Source: JAEUOS01 sp046160545
Lineage (GTDB): Bacteria > Pseudomonadota > Gammaproteobacteria > Burkholderiales > JAEUOS01
Assembly (NCBI GenBank): GCA_046160545.1
Contig: JBJXGS010000019.1
Span: forward strand, 1-25,142
Direction of reading: 5' to 3'
DNA: 25,142 nt
Part shown: piece by piece, positions 14,789 through 21,360 of the stretch
How the letters are laid out: each line of letters starts with the position of its first letter
How positions within the stretch are numbered: the first letter of the stretch is position 1
Program-made: the position numbers and the translations under genes
Notes under the pieces: generated by a model
Told to the model about the DNA's origin: nothing
Seen by the model: the letters and a program-made list of their open reading frames with translations, nothing else
Databases searched by the model: none

Positions 14789-15955
14789 TCAGTACGATTT
14801 CGGCAGGCCCAGTACGCGCTCGGCCAGGTAGCACAGGATCAGGTGCGGGGTGATCGGCGCCAGGCGGTGGATCAGCGCTTCGCGCAGGTAGCGCTCGACG
14901 TGGTACTCCTTCGCGTAGCCCATGCCGCCATGGGTGAGGATGGCGTTGTTGCAGGCGTTGAAGGTGGCTTCGCCGGCCAGGTACTTGGCGGCATTGGCCA
15001 TGGCGCCGCAATCCTCGCCGCGATCGTAGAGCTGGGCGGCGCGAAAGGCCATCAGGTTGGCCGCTTCCAGTTCGGCCCAGCTGTGCGCAAGCGGGTGCTG
15101 GATGGCCTGGTTCATGCCGATCGGGCGGTCGAAGACGACGCGCTCCTTGGCGTACTTCGTCGCCTTGTCGATCGCCACGCGCCCGAGCCCGACCAATCCC
15201 GCGGCAATCAGGATGCGCTCCGGGTTGATGCCGTGCAGCAGGTAGCGGAATCCCTTGCCCTCTTCACCGATGCGGTTCTCCACCGGGATCTCGAGGCCGT
15301 CGAAAAAAACCTGGTTGGAGTCGACGCACTTGCGGCCCATCTTGTCGATGGTGCGGATCTCCATTTTTGAGCGGTCGATGTCGGTATAGAAGAGCGAGAG
15401 CCCGTCGATGGGCCGCTCGGTCGCGCCTTCTTCCGAGGTGCGTGCGATGAGCAGGATCTTGTTGGCGACCTGCGCGGTGGAGATCCAGATCTTCTGGCCG
15501 TGCACCACGTAGCGATCCCCCTTCCTGACCGCGCGGGTCTTCAAGCGCGTCGTGTCCAGGCCGGTGTTGGGCTCGGTGACGCCGAAGCAGGCGATGTCGG
15601 TGCGCTTGATCAGGGGCGGCAGCATGCGCCGCTTCTGCTCCTCGCTGCCAAAGCGCACCACCGGGTTGATGCCGAAGATGCCGATCGAGATCGACGAGAC
15701 CCCGCCGTTGCCGGCACCAGACTGCGAGATCGCCTGCATCAGGAGCGCGGCCTCGGTGATGCCCAGACCCGATCCGCCGTACTCGGTCGGAATCGCGATG
15801 CCCATGTAGCCGTGGTCGGCGATGGCCTGGCAGAAATCCTCGGGAAAGCGCCCGTCGTCATCGCGCGCCAGCCAGTAGGCGTCGCCAAAGCGTTCGCACA
15901 GTTTGGTGACGCCGTCACGGATCTGCAGTTGCTCGGGTGTGAAGTCGATGCTCAT
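14789..15955 (-). CDS. Acyl-CoA dehydrogenase, catalytic Glu in the isovaleryl/LCAD position
   Basis: A 388-residue flavoprotein with all three acyl-CoA dehydrogenase domains. FGVTEPNTGLDTT and GQKIWIST are the FAD/substrate signatures; HGGMGYAKEYHVERYLRE is near the C-terminus. The usual YEGTSEIQ catalytic Glu is missing: the equivalent segment reads HRLAPITPHLI. Instead, Glu246 in INPERILIA aligns with the catalytic Glu of isovaleryl-CoA and long-chain dehydrogenases. It ends LGLPKSY. This suggests a branched or bulky acyl-CoA. The start ATG 15955 gives the family N-terminus MSIDFTPEQLQIRD; the ribosome binding site is weak. The 131 bases between it and the next dehydrogenase upstream (15956-16086) show no gene. 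Confidence 0.92.
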   Translation of the reverse strand: MSIDFTPEQLQIRDGVTKLCERFGDAYWLARDDDGRFPEDFCQAIADHGYMGIAIPTEYGGSGLGITEAALLMQAISQSGAGNGGVSSISIGIFGINPVVRFGSEEQKRRMLPPLIKRTDIACFGVTEPNTGLDTTRLKTRAVRKGDRYVVHGQKIWISTAQVANKILLIARTSEEGATERPIDGLSLFYTDIDRSKMEIRTIDKMGRKCVDSNQVFFDGLEIPVENRIGEEGKGFRYLLHGINPERILIAAGLVGLGRVAIDKATKYAKERVVFDRPIGMNQAIQHPLAHSWAELEAANLMAFRAAQLYDRGEDCGAMANAAKYLAGEATFNACNNAILTHGGMGYAKEYHVERYLREALIHRLAPITPHLILCYLAERVLGLPKSY

Positions 15956-16086
15956 GGGCTTGTTCGTCCGCAATGCGCCGCAGCGCGGTTTGGCAGGAAG
16001 GCCGCGCCATGTGGAAGAGTGGATTGCGGCCCGCGATGCATGTTGTCGCTTTCGGTGTGGTGCGCTGGATACGCGATCAGTTGGCA

Positions 16087-18381
16087 TTAACCTACCCACT
16101 CGCGGGCGATGATCTCGCGCTGGATCTCGGAGGTCCCGCCGAAAATGGTGAAGGCACGCGAACCCAGGTAGGCGGCCAGGAGCGGACGGGCCGCTTCCTC
16201 GAGCACCGTGTCCTGTTCGATGTGGTGCAGGGGGCGCTGGGACTCCCATGCCAGTGCGTCGGCGCCCAGCATGCGCAGGCCCAGGCGCGTGACCGCCTGG
16301 TGCACCTCGCTCCAGCGCAGCTTGAGCAGGGAGGATATCGAGCCCGGGTTCTGGCCTACCGCCAGGCTCGACATGACGCGCAGCTCGGTCGCCCCCAAGG
16401 CGCGCAAATCCGCGGTCACGGCAGCGAAGGCGAGCGCGTCGTCTGGTGCAAGCGCGCGCTGGCGGCCCTGCGGTCTTTCGACCCGCAACCGGCGTACTCG
16501 GCGCAGCGCAGCCAGGGTGCGACCCGAATTGATGGTACCGCCGCGCTCGAACTCGAGCAGGTACTTTGCGACCGTCCAGCCCTGGCCTTCATCACCCAGG
16601 CGACAAGAAACGGGCACGCGCACGTCGTCGAAAAAAACCTGGTTGACCTCGTGGTCCCCGGACACGCCACGAATCGGTCGCACCGTGATGCCCGGCGTAG
16701 CCATGTCGATGAGCAGGAAGCTGATTCCCTCGTGCTTTTTCACGGTTGTCTCGCCGGTACGCACCAGGGCAAACATGCGATTGGCGAACTGTGCGTGTGT
16801 GGTCCAGATCTTGGTGCCGTTGATGACATAGTGATCGCCATCGCGTACCGCGCGGGTGGAAAGCGAGGCCAGGTCCGAGCCGGAGCCGGGCTCGGAGTAA
16901 CCCTGGCACCAGTAGTCCTCCCCGGAAAGGATGCGCGGCAGGTAATGGGCCTTTTGTTCCGGCGTGCCGAAGCGCATGATCACCGGTCCCGCCATGCGCA
17001 ACCCAAGCGGCGAGAGCCCGGGGGCGCCGGCGGCGGCGCATTCGGTCTCGAATATCCAGCGCTTTTCCAGGCTCCAGCCTGTGCCGCCGTACTCGACCGG
17101 CCAGGCCGGCGCGATCCAGCCGCGACGGTGCAGCGCGCGGTGCCATTGCAGGCCGATGTCGGGTTCGACGAAGACCGTCGTCGCCAGGCGTGCCGCCCGC
17201 ACCATTTCCGGTTTGAGTTCGCGCGCGATGAATTCGCGCACCTCGTCGCGAAACGCGCTGTCCCCGACCTGCCCTCCGGGCGGCGTGTCCGCGTCATCTT
17301 CGGGTAATTCGGCCAGGCGCCGCAGGTGTGCATCGCCGCTGCCATGGAGCGCCTCGAGGGCGAGCTGGCGGCGCAGGAAGCGCCCGATGGAAAGCTCTTC
17401 GGTCACGCCCATGCCGCCGTGCAGCTGGATTGCCTCTTCGGCGACCTTGCGCGCTGCCGTAGCGACCTTGGCTCGCGTCGCGGCGACGGCCCGCGACCGG
17501 GCGATGCCTGCCGACTCGGCAAGCGCGGCGACTTCTGCGATGCTGGCGCTGGTGACTGCGCGCGCCTCCTCGAAGGCGACCGCCATGTCCGCCATGCGGT
17601 GACGCAACACCTGGTTGGCCGCCAGCGGTTTGCCGAACTGCACACGCGTGCGGGTGTAGGCGATGGTGGCCTTGAGCAGTACCTCCATGGCGCCGACGGA
17701 TTCCGCACAGGCGGCGAGCGCCGCGTGATCGCGCGCCGCGTCATAGTGCGCGCGCGTAACGCCGGCAAGCCGGGCCGCGGCGGGCAGGGCAGCGTGTATT
17801 TCCAGGGTAGCCGCGGTGCCGCCATCGACAGTTTCGAATTCGCGCACCGCAACGCCGGCTGTGTTGCGCGGCATGACGAAGAGGCCGAATTCCCCGGCGT
17901 CGTCGATGGCACTGACGAGCCAGGCCGCAGCGCTTGCACCGAACGGCACAGGGCGCTTCCTGCCGGTCAGGCGCCATCCCTCTGCGGCACGGGTTGCGCG
18001 GGTGGCCGGCTCGACCGAGCCACCGGGTTCGAAAAACGCCGGGACCACCATCGCGCTGCCGTCGGCGATGCCAGCCAGCAAGCCCGCCTGCGTTGCCGGA
18101 TCACGAGCGAGCAGCGCTGCCGCCTCGACGATGACTGTTATGAAGGGGTCGGGCAGGGGGCCGGCGCCGAAAGCCTGTGCGAGCACACACGCTTCGGCGA
18201 GCCCGCAGGCGGGCGTCGCGCCGTCGGCATCCGGCAAGGTCATGCCCAGCCAGCCCAGACGTGCCATGTCCTGCCAGCGCGCGGAAGTGCCCTTTGCGTC
18301 GGCGGCCGGGCCCTGGTCGGCAACCCAGCGCGCCGCACTCTCGGCCAGGAGCGTCTGCTCATCGGTCATCGCGAAGTTCAT
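16087..18381 (-). CDS. Double-length (fused) acyl-CoA dehydrogenase
   Basis: A 764-residue protein containing two acyl-CoA dehydrogenase units in tandem. The N-terminal unit (1 to about 365) is degenerate: it keeps YTRTRVQFGKPLAANQ (242-257) and HGGMGVTEEL (321-330) but lacks the FAD signature. The C-terminal unit (about 372-764) has YSEPGSGSDLA, NGTKIWTTHAQ, and FGGTSEIQREIIA at the end, where the usual catalytic Glu is Gly748. Glu612 (LEFERGG) is a candidate base at the alternative position. Tandem forms are known from FadE34-type enzymes of steroid side-chain breakdown, where one polypeptide replaces an alpha-beta heterodimer. ATG 18381 follows the Bug receptor stop by 12 bases; ATG 18369 is an alternative. 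Confidence 0.9.
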   Translation of the reverse strand: MNFAMTDEQTLLAESAARWVADQGPAADAKGTSARWQDMARLGWLGMTLPDADGATPACGLAEACVLAQAFGAGPLPDPFITVIVEAAALLARDPATQAGLLAGIADGSAMVVPAFFEPGGSVEPATRATRAAEGWRLTGRKRPVPFGASAAAWLVSAIDDAGEFGLFVMPRNTAGVAVREFETVDGGTAATLEIHAALPAAARLAGVTRAHYDAARDHAALAACAESVGAMEVLLKATIAYTRTRVQFGKPLAANQVLRHRMADMAVAFEEARAVTSASIAEVAALAESAGIARSRAVAATRAKVATAARKVAEEAIQLHGGMGVTEELSIGRFLRRQLALEALHGSGDAHLRRLAELPEDDADTPPGGQVGDSAFRDEVREFIARELKPEMVRAARLATTVFVEPDIGLQWHRALHRRGWIAPAWPVEYGGTGWSLEKRWIFETECAAAGAPGLSPLGLRMAGPVIMRFGTPEQKAHYLPRILSGEDYWCQGYSEPGSGSDLASLSTRAVRDGDHYVINGTKIWTTHAQFANRMFALVRTGETTVKKHEGISFLLIDMATPGITVRPIRGVSGDHEVNQVFFDDVRVPVSCRLGDEGQGWTVAKYLLEFERGGTINSGRTLAALRRVRRLRVERPQGRQRALAPDDALAFAAVTADLRALGATELRVMSSLAVGQNPGSISSLLKLRWSEVHQAVTRLGLRMLGADALAWESQRPLHHIEQDTVLEEAARPLLAAYLGSRAFTIFGGTSEIQREIIAREWVG

Positions 18382-18393
18382 GCTCTCAAGCCC

Positions 18394-19404
18394 TTACTTC
18401 GCGTCGGGTAGGGTGATCTCAAAGCGCTTGAGCGTTGCGGCAAGGCGGTCGAACTCGGCGCGCCACGACACCTGGTCCTGCGGCGCGGTGCCGCTGGCGG
18501 CCACGCGCAATCCGGTGGCGGCGAAGCGCGTCTTGAAGGCCTCGGTCTGCGCGCCCTGCACGATGGCGCGATTGATCTGCGCCACGATGGCGTCCGGGGT
18601 CTTGCCGGGCGCCGCAACCGCGATCCAGGGCAACCAGTTGTTGGCCACCATGAATTCGGGAAAGCCTGCCTCGCCCATGGTCGGTACGTCCGGCAGTTGC
18701 GGTATGCGCTCGGGCGAGGCCACCGCGAGCGCCACGAGCTTGCCGCTCTGGAGGTGCTGCTGGGTCCCGGTCAGGAGGTAGAACGCGAAAGTCGCGCGGC
18801 CGGCGATCAGATCGATCAGGCCCGGCGCCTGCCCGGGATAGTTGATCGCGCGCGCGTTGGCGTTGTACATCTTGGTGAACACCAGGAAGGCGAGCCCGGT
18901 CGGGGTCAGCTGCGGCTGGCCGATCGAGGCGAAGATCACGTCCTCGGTGCGGTTCTGCATCTTTGCCAGCAGTTCCTTCATGGACTTGATGCCCGAGGCG
19001 GCATGGGTCATCGCGACGATGTCGTACTTGGTATGGATCGAGACCATGCGAAAGTCGGTGAACGGATTGGCGCTGAAGTTCTTGTCGAGCAAGGGCAGCA
19101 TCACGTACTGGGTGTTGCCGCCGTACATCAATGTGTGCCCGTCCGGCTCGGCGCGCGCCACTGCCTCCGCGGCGATCTTTCCAGAGGCGCCGGGCCGGTT
19201 TTCGATGACCACCGGCACGCCGAGGATGGGGCTCATCGATTCTGCGATCAGGCGCGAGGCGACATCGACCGGCCCGCCGGTCGAATAGGGGGTGATGATG
19301 CGGATCGGCCGGTTGCCTAAAGCCTGCGCGCTCGCCGGCACACTGGTCAAGGCAAGCCAGGTCGCCGCGAATGCGGCCAGGAGAAGGCGCGCGCGGATGG
19401 TCAT
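18394..19404 (-). CDS. Bug/TctC-family periplasmic solute receptor
   Basis: A 336-residue secreted receptor. The signal peptide is about residues 1-26 (MTIRARLLLAAFAATWLALT, cleaved near ASAQA). The mature domain has RPIRIITPYSTGGPVDVASR, with the conserved Asp, then VVIENRPGASGKIAAEAVARA, DGHTLMYGG and LPDVPTMGEAGFPEF, all standard for the family. No TctA/TctB permease is encoded nearby. It is the first gene of the leftward block that includes the acyl-CoA dehydrogenases, so it probably captures a substrate or acts as a sensor for the same pathway; Bug proteins serving as sensors are known. ATG 19404 is chosen for GGAGA upstream and the signal peptide start. Confidence 0.94.
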   Translation of the reverse strand: MTIRARLLLAAFAATWLALTSVPASAQALGNRPIRIITPYSTGGPVDVASRLIAESMSPILGVPVVIENRPGASGKIAAEAVARAEPDGHTLMYGGNTQYVMLPLLDKNFSANPFTDFRMVSIHTKYDIVAMTHAASGIKSMKELLAKMQNRTEDVIFASIGQPQLTPTGLAFLVFTKMYNANARAINYPGQAPGLIDLIAGRATFAFYLLTGTQQHLQSGKLVALAVASPERIPQLPDVPTMGEAGFPEFMVANNWLPWIAVAAPGKTPDAIVAQINRAIVQGAQTEAFKTRFAATGLRVAASGTAPQDQVSWRAEFDRLAATLKRFEITLPDAK

Positions 19405-19433
19405 TTGCAGTGTCTCCGGGGTATGGGCGCTGG

Positions 19434-19463
19434 TTGCGAAGCTGCCGCGAAGTTCGCTATAGT
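19434..19463 (+). promoter_or_regulatory. Candidate promoter of the divergent hydratase gene
   Basis: TTGCGA (19434-19439, four of six) and TATAGT (19458-19463, five of six) with an 18-base spacer on the forward strand. Transcription from it would begin just before the candidate IclR box at 19474-19489, which would therefore block it when bound. Confidence 0.3.
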
Positions 19464-19473
19464 TGCTGCCGCT

Positions 19474-19489
19474 GTTCGCATATCCGCAC
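19474..19489 (+). promoter_or_regulatory. Candidate IclR box in the divergent control region
   Basis: GTTCGCATATCCGCAC, 14 of 16 bases identical to the near-palindrome over the iclR start. It lies between the divergent Bug receptor (start 19404) and hydratase (start 19573) genes. A longer inverted repeat overlaps it: TTCGCAT (19475-19481) and ATGCGAA (19493-19499), an 11-base spacer between perfect seven-base arms. Confidence 0.5.
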
Positions 19490-19572
19490 AAGATGCGAAT
19501 ATCCAAACACCGACTTTGTATTCCAACCGTCAGTGGCTGTCAAGCGCGGCCGCGGCCCGGGGAGGGCGCATC

Positions 19573-20481
19573 ATGATTGATTACCACGCCTTGAAGAACC
19601 GTCGCTTCGCCGATGTCGTGCAAAGCTACACCGCGCGCGACACCATGCTCTACGCCCTGGGCCTGGGCCTGGGCCGCGATCCGCTCGATGAGCGCGATCT
19701 GCGCCACGTCTACGAGAAGGACCTGGTGGCGCTGCCGACCATGGCGGTGGTGCTGGGCTCGCCGGGCTTCTGGATGAAGGAGCCGGATTCGGGCATCGAC
19801 TGGGTCAAGGTGCTGCACGGCGAGCAGGCGGTGCAACTGCACCGGCTAATGCCGGCCGCGGCCACCATCGTCGGCAAACTGCGCATTACCGCGCTTATCG
19901 ACAAGGGTGCCGGGCGCGGTGCGCTGGTGGTGGCCGAGCGCGAGGTGCGCGACGTCGCCAGCGGCGAGCTCTATGCCACGGTGCGGCAGGTCACCTTCGC
20001 GCGCGGCGACGGCGGCTTTTCCGAGGTCCAGGGCAACGGCCCCAAAGGTGGCGATGCGCCGCCGTCGGCGTTGCCTGCGGCCCCAGAGTCGGACCCGGAT
20101 CAAAGCGTCGATTTCGAGACCTCGCCACGCGCCGCGCAGATCTATCGCCTGTCCGGCGACTACAACCCCTTGCACATCGAACCCGCTGTGGCGCGCGCGG
20201 CCGGCTTCGCGCGCCCGATCCTGCATGGCCTGGCCAGTTACGGCGTTGCGGGCTTGGCGATCCTGCGCGAGTGCTGCGGGTCAGACCCGGCGCGGCTCAA
20301 GTCGCTGTCGCTACGCTTCTCGGCGCCGGTCTATCCCGGCGAGACCTTGCGCACCGAACTGTGGCTCGAACCCGGTCGGGTGCGCTTTCGCGCCCGCGCC
20401 ATGGGACACCCGCTGCTCGACGAGACCCAGTGCGAGCCGGGGCGCGTGGTGCTGGCCAACGGAGTGGCCGAGATCGCATGA
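19573..20481 (+). CDS. Double hot-dog enoyl-CoA hydratase 2 (MFE-2 C-terminal type)
   Basis: A 302-residue protein with two hot-dog repeats. The second carries the full hydratase-2 motif YRLSGDYNPLHIEP, with catalytic Asp196 and His201 and the downstream ARAAGF..PILHGLASYG pattern. The first repeat lacks the catalytic pair and serves for substrate binding in known relatives. The family makes (3R)-hydroxyacyl-CoA from bulky 2-enoyl-CoA, including sterol side chains in peroxisomal multifunctional enzyme 2. A Pro/Ala-rich linker (about 155-175) joins the halves. GGAGGG sits six bases before ATG 19573. It is divergent from the Bug receptor and the dehydrogenase operon and shares their control region, so it probably hydrates the dehydrogenase product. 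Confidence 0.92.
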   Translation: MIDYHALKNRRFADVVQSYTARDTMLYALGLGLGRDPLDERDLRHVYEKDLVALPTMAVVLGSPGFWMKEPDSGIDWVKVLHGEQAVQLHRLMPAAATIVGKLRITALIDKGAGRGALVVAEREVRDVASGELYATVRQVTFARGDGGFSEVQGNGPKGGDAPPSALPAAPESDPDQSVDFETSPRAAQIYRLSGDYNPLHIEPAVARAAGFARPILHGLASYGVAGLAILRECCGSDPARLKSLSLRFSAPVYPGETLRTELWLEPGRVRFRARAMGHPLLDETQCEPGRVVLANGVAEIA

Positions 20482-20530
20482 TGCAGCGATTGCCGGCGGG
20501 TTGTCGCGGTGGGTGACCTGGCGTCGTCGA

Positions 20531-20899
20531 TCACGCCGCCAGCGCGTAGCGGCGGACCAGTACCTCGGCGGGAATTCCCAATCCCTCGGCGAGCTTGCGG
20601 ATCATTTCCAGCGACAGCGGGCGCACGCGATTGAGTACTTCGGCGACGCGCGCGCGCGAGCCGAGGAAAGGCTCGAGGTCCTTGCGCGCCAGACCGCGCG
20701 ATTCCATCACGTAGTGAAGGAAGTCGATCGGGTCGGGATCGGGGATCGGGAAATGCTCCTGTTCGTAGCGTTCGACCAGCAAGGCGAGCACTTCGAGCCG
20801 GTCTGACTGCGCCGAGCCATCCTTGGCGTTCCAGAGGGCCTCTATCTCCCGGAGCGCCGCCTGATGTTCCCGCTTGTTGCGAATCGGCTTGAGTTCCAT
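20531..20899 (-). CDS. higA: HigA-type antitoxin with helix-turn-helix
   Basis: A 122-residue antitoxin. The N-terminus MELKPIRNKREHQAALREIE is the family's toxin-contacting region. The C-terminal half (about 58-118) is an XRE-like helix-turn-helix: DFLHYVMESRGLARKDLEPF, then GSRARVAEVLNR and LSLEMIRKLAEGLGIPAEVL. It neutralises HigB and represses its own operon. ATG 20899 has GAGG seven bases upstream and gives the usual family N-terminus. ATG 20911, which overlaps the higB stop by four bases (ATGA), is an equally possible coupled start adding four residues. The gene is downstream of the toxin, the normal order in higBA loci. It converges with the hydratase gene with 49 bases between. Confidence 0.9.
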   Translation of the reverse strand: MELKPIRNKREHQAALREIEALWNAKDGSAQSDRLEVLALLVERYEQEHFPIPDPDPIDFLHYVMESRGLARKDLEPFLGSRARVAEVLNRVRPLSLEMIRKLAEGLGIPAEVLVRRYALAA

Positions 20900-20907
20900 G
20901 TAAAGCC

Positions 20908-21201
20908 TCATACTGTGGTCGCATCCACCTTGTCGTAGTCGCGGTGGGTGCCGATGAGTCGGACATACATGATCTGGCTGCGGTAGCGAATTGCCACGAT
21001 CAGGCGATAGTCGTTGCCCTTGACGTTGAACACCACGCGGTCGCCTGCCAGGAAACTCGCCGAGCGGTGCGCCTGCTTGACCTCAGCAGGACTCCTCCAG
21101 GTTGCGCGCCTTGCTTCGGCGTACCAGTTCTGCAAGGGTGCCTGCGCTAGAGGGTGCTTGCGCCAGAAATCCCGCAATACGGCAAGAGCGATGACGCGCA
21201 T
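20908..21201 (-). CDS. higB: HigB-type mRNA interferase toxin
   Basis: A 97-residue toxin of the HigB family. Characteristic elements: VLRDFWRKHPLAQAPLQNWY at the N-terminus, RVVFNVKGNDYRLIVAIRY (about 55-73), and the C-terminal signature VRLIGTHRDYDKVDATTV. Basic and aromatic residues in the last 30 positions are those used for ribosome-dependent mRNA cleavage in the family. It starts at ATG 21201 with no Shine-Dalgarno and a candidate promoter almost touching the start, so the transcript may be leaderless. The stop overlaps the antitoxin's possible upstream start. It appears intact. Confidence 0.93.
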   Translation of the reverse strand: MRVIALAVLRDFWRKHPLAQAPLQNWYAEARRATWRSPAEVKQAHRSASFLAGDRVVFNVKGNDYRLIVAIRYRSQIMYVRLIGTHRDYDKVDATTV

Positions 21202-21207
21202 CCGGGA

Positions 21208-21236
21208 ATGCTAGCATGCTCCCTAATCGGGAGCAA
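21208..21236 (-). promoter_or_regulatory. Candidate higBA promoter and operator
   Basis: On the reverse strand TTGCTC (21231-21236) and TAGCAT (21208-21213) are spaced by 17 bases, only six bases before the higB ATG. The inverted repeat GCTCCC (21218-21223) / GGGAGC (21229-21234), spacer five, overlaps the -35 box and spacer, and the palindrome ATGCTAGCAT covers the -10. This is where HigA would be expected to bind. Confidence 0.45.
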
Positions 21237-21245
21237 GCCGGACAA

Positions 21246-21257
21246 CGCACCGGTGCG
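21246..21257. repeat. Perfect 12-base palindrome CGCACCGGTGCG
   Basis: An exact palindrome between the higBA promoter and the peroxiredoxin gene. It could be an operator for either, or chance in GC-rich DNA. Confidence 0.3.
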
Positions 21258-21312
21258 CGGGGAGGACTCCGCGCCTGGTGCCGCGGCGACGCGGGCACGC
21301 GATCTCGGGTAT

Positions 21313-21347
21313 CGTTGCTAAGCCACACTCGTGGTCACCTCGCAACG
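21313..21347 (+). promoter_or_regulatory. Two-tier hairpin just before the peroxiredoxin ribosome binding site
   Basis: Outer arms CGTTGC (21313-21318) and GCAACG (21342-21347) are perfect, as are inner arms CCAC (21323-21326) and GTGG (21331-21334). The structure ends three bases before the AAGGAG at 21350-21355. It may control translation or mRNA stability of the peroxiredoxin. Confidence 0.35.
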
Positions 21348-21360
21348 ACAAGGAGCATTC

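Noticed and set aside
12892..14853. A 653-codon forward open frame opposite the CoA-transferase, MaoC and CitE genes
   Set aside because: The reverse strand holds three well-supported enzymes with catalytic residues; the forward frame has no recognisable domain.
15956..16249. N-terminal extension of the single acyl-CoA dehydrogenase
   Set aside because: The extension is unconserved and overlaps the end of the tandem dehydrogenase; the family N-terminus starts at ATG 15955.
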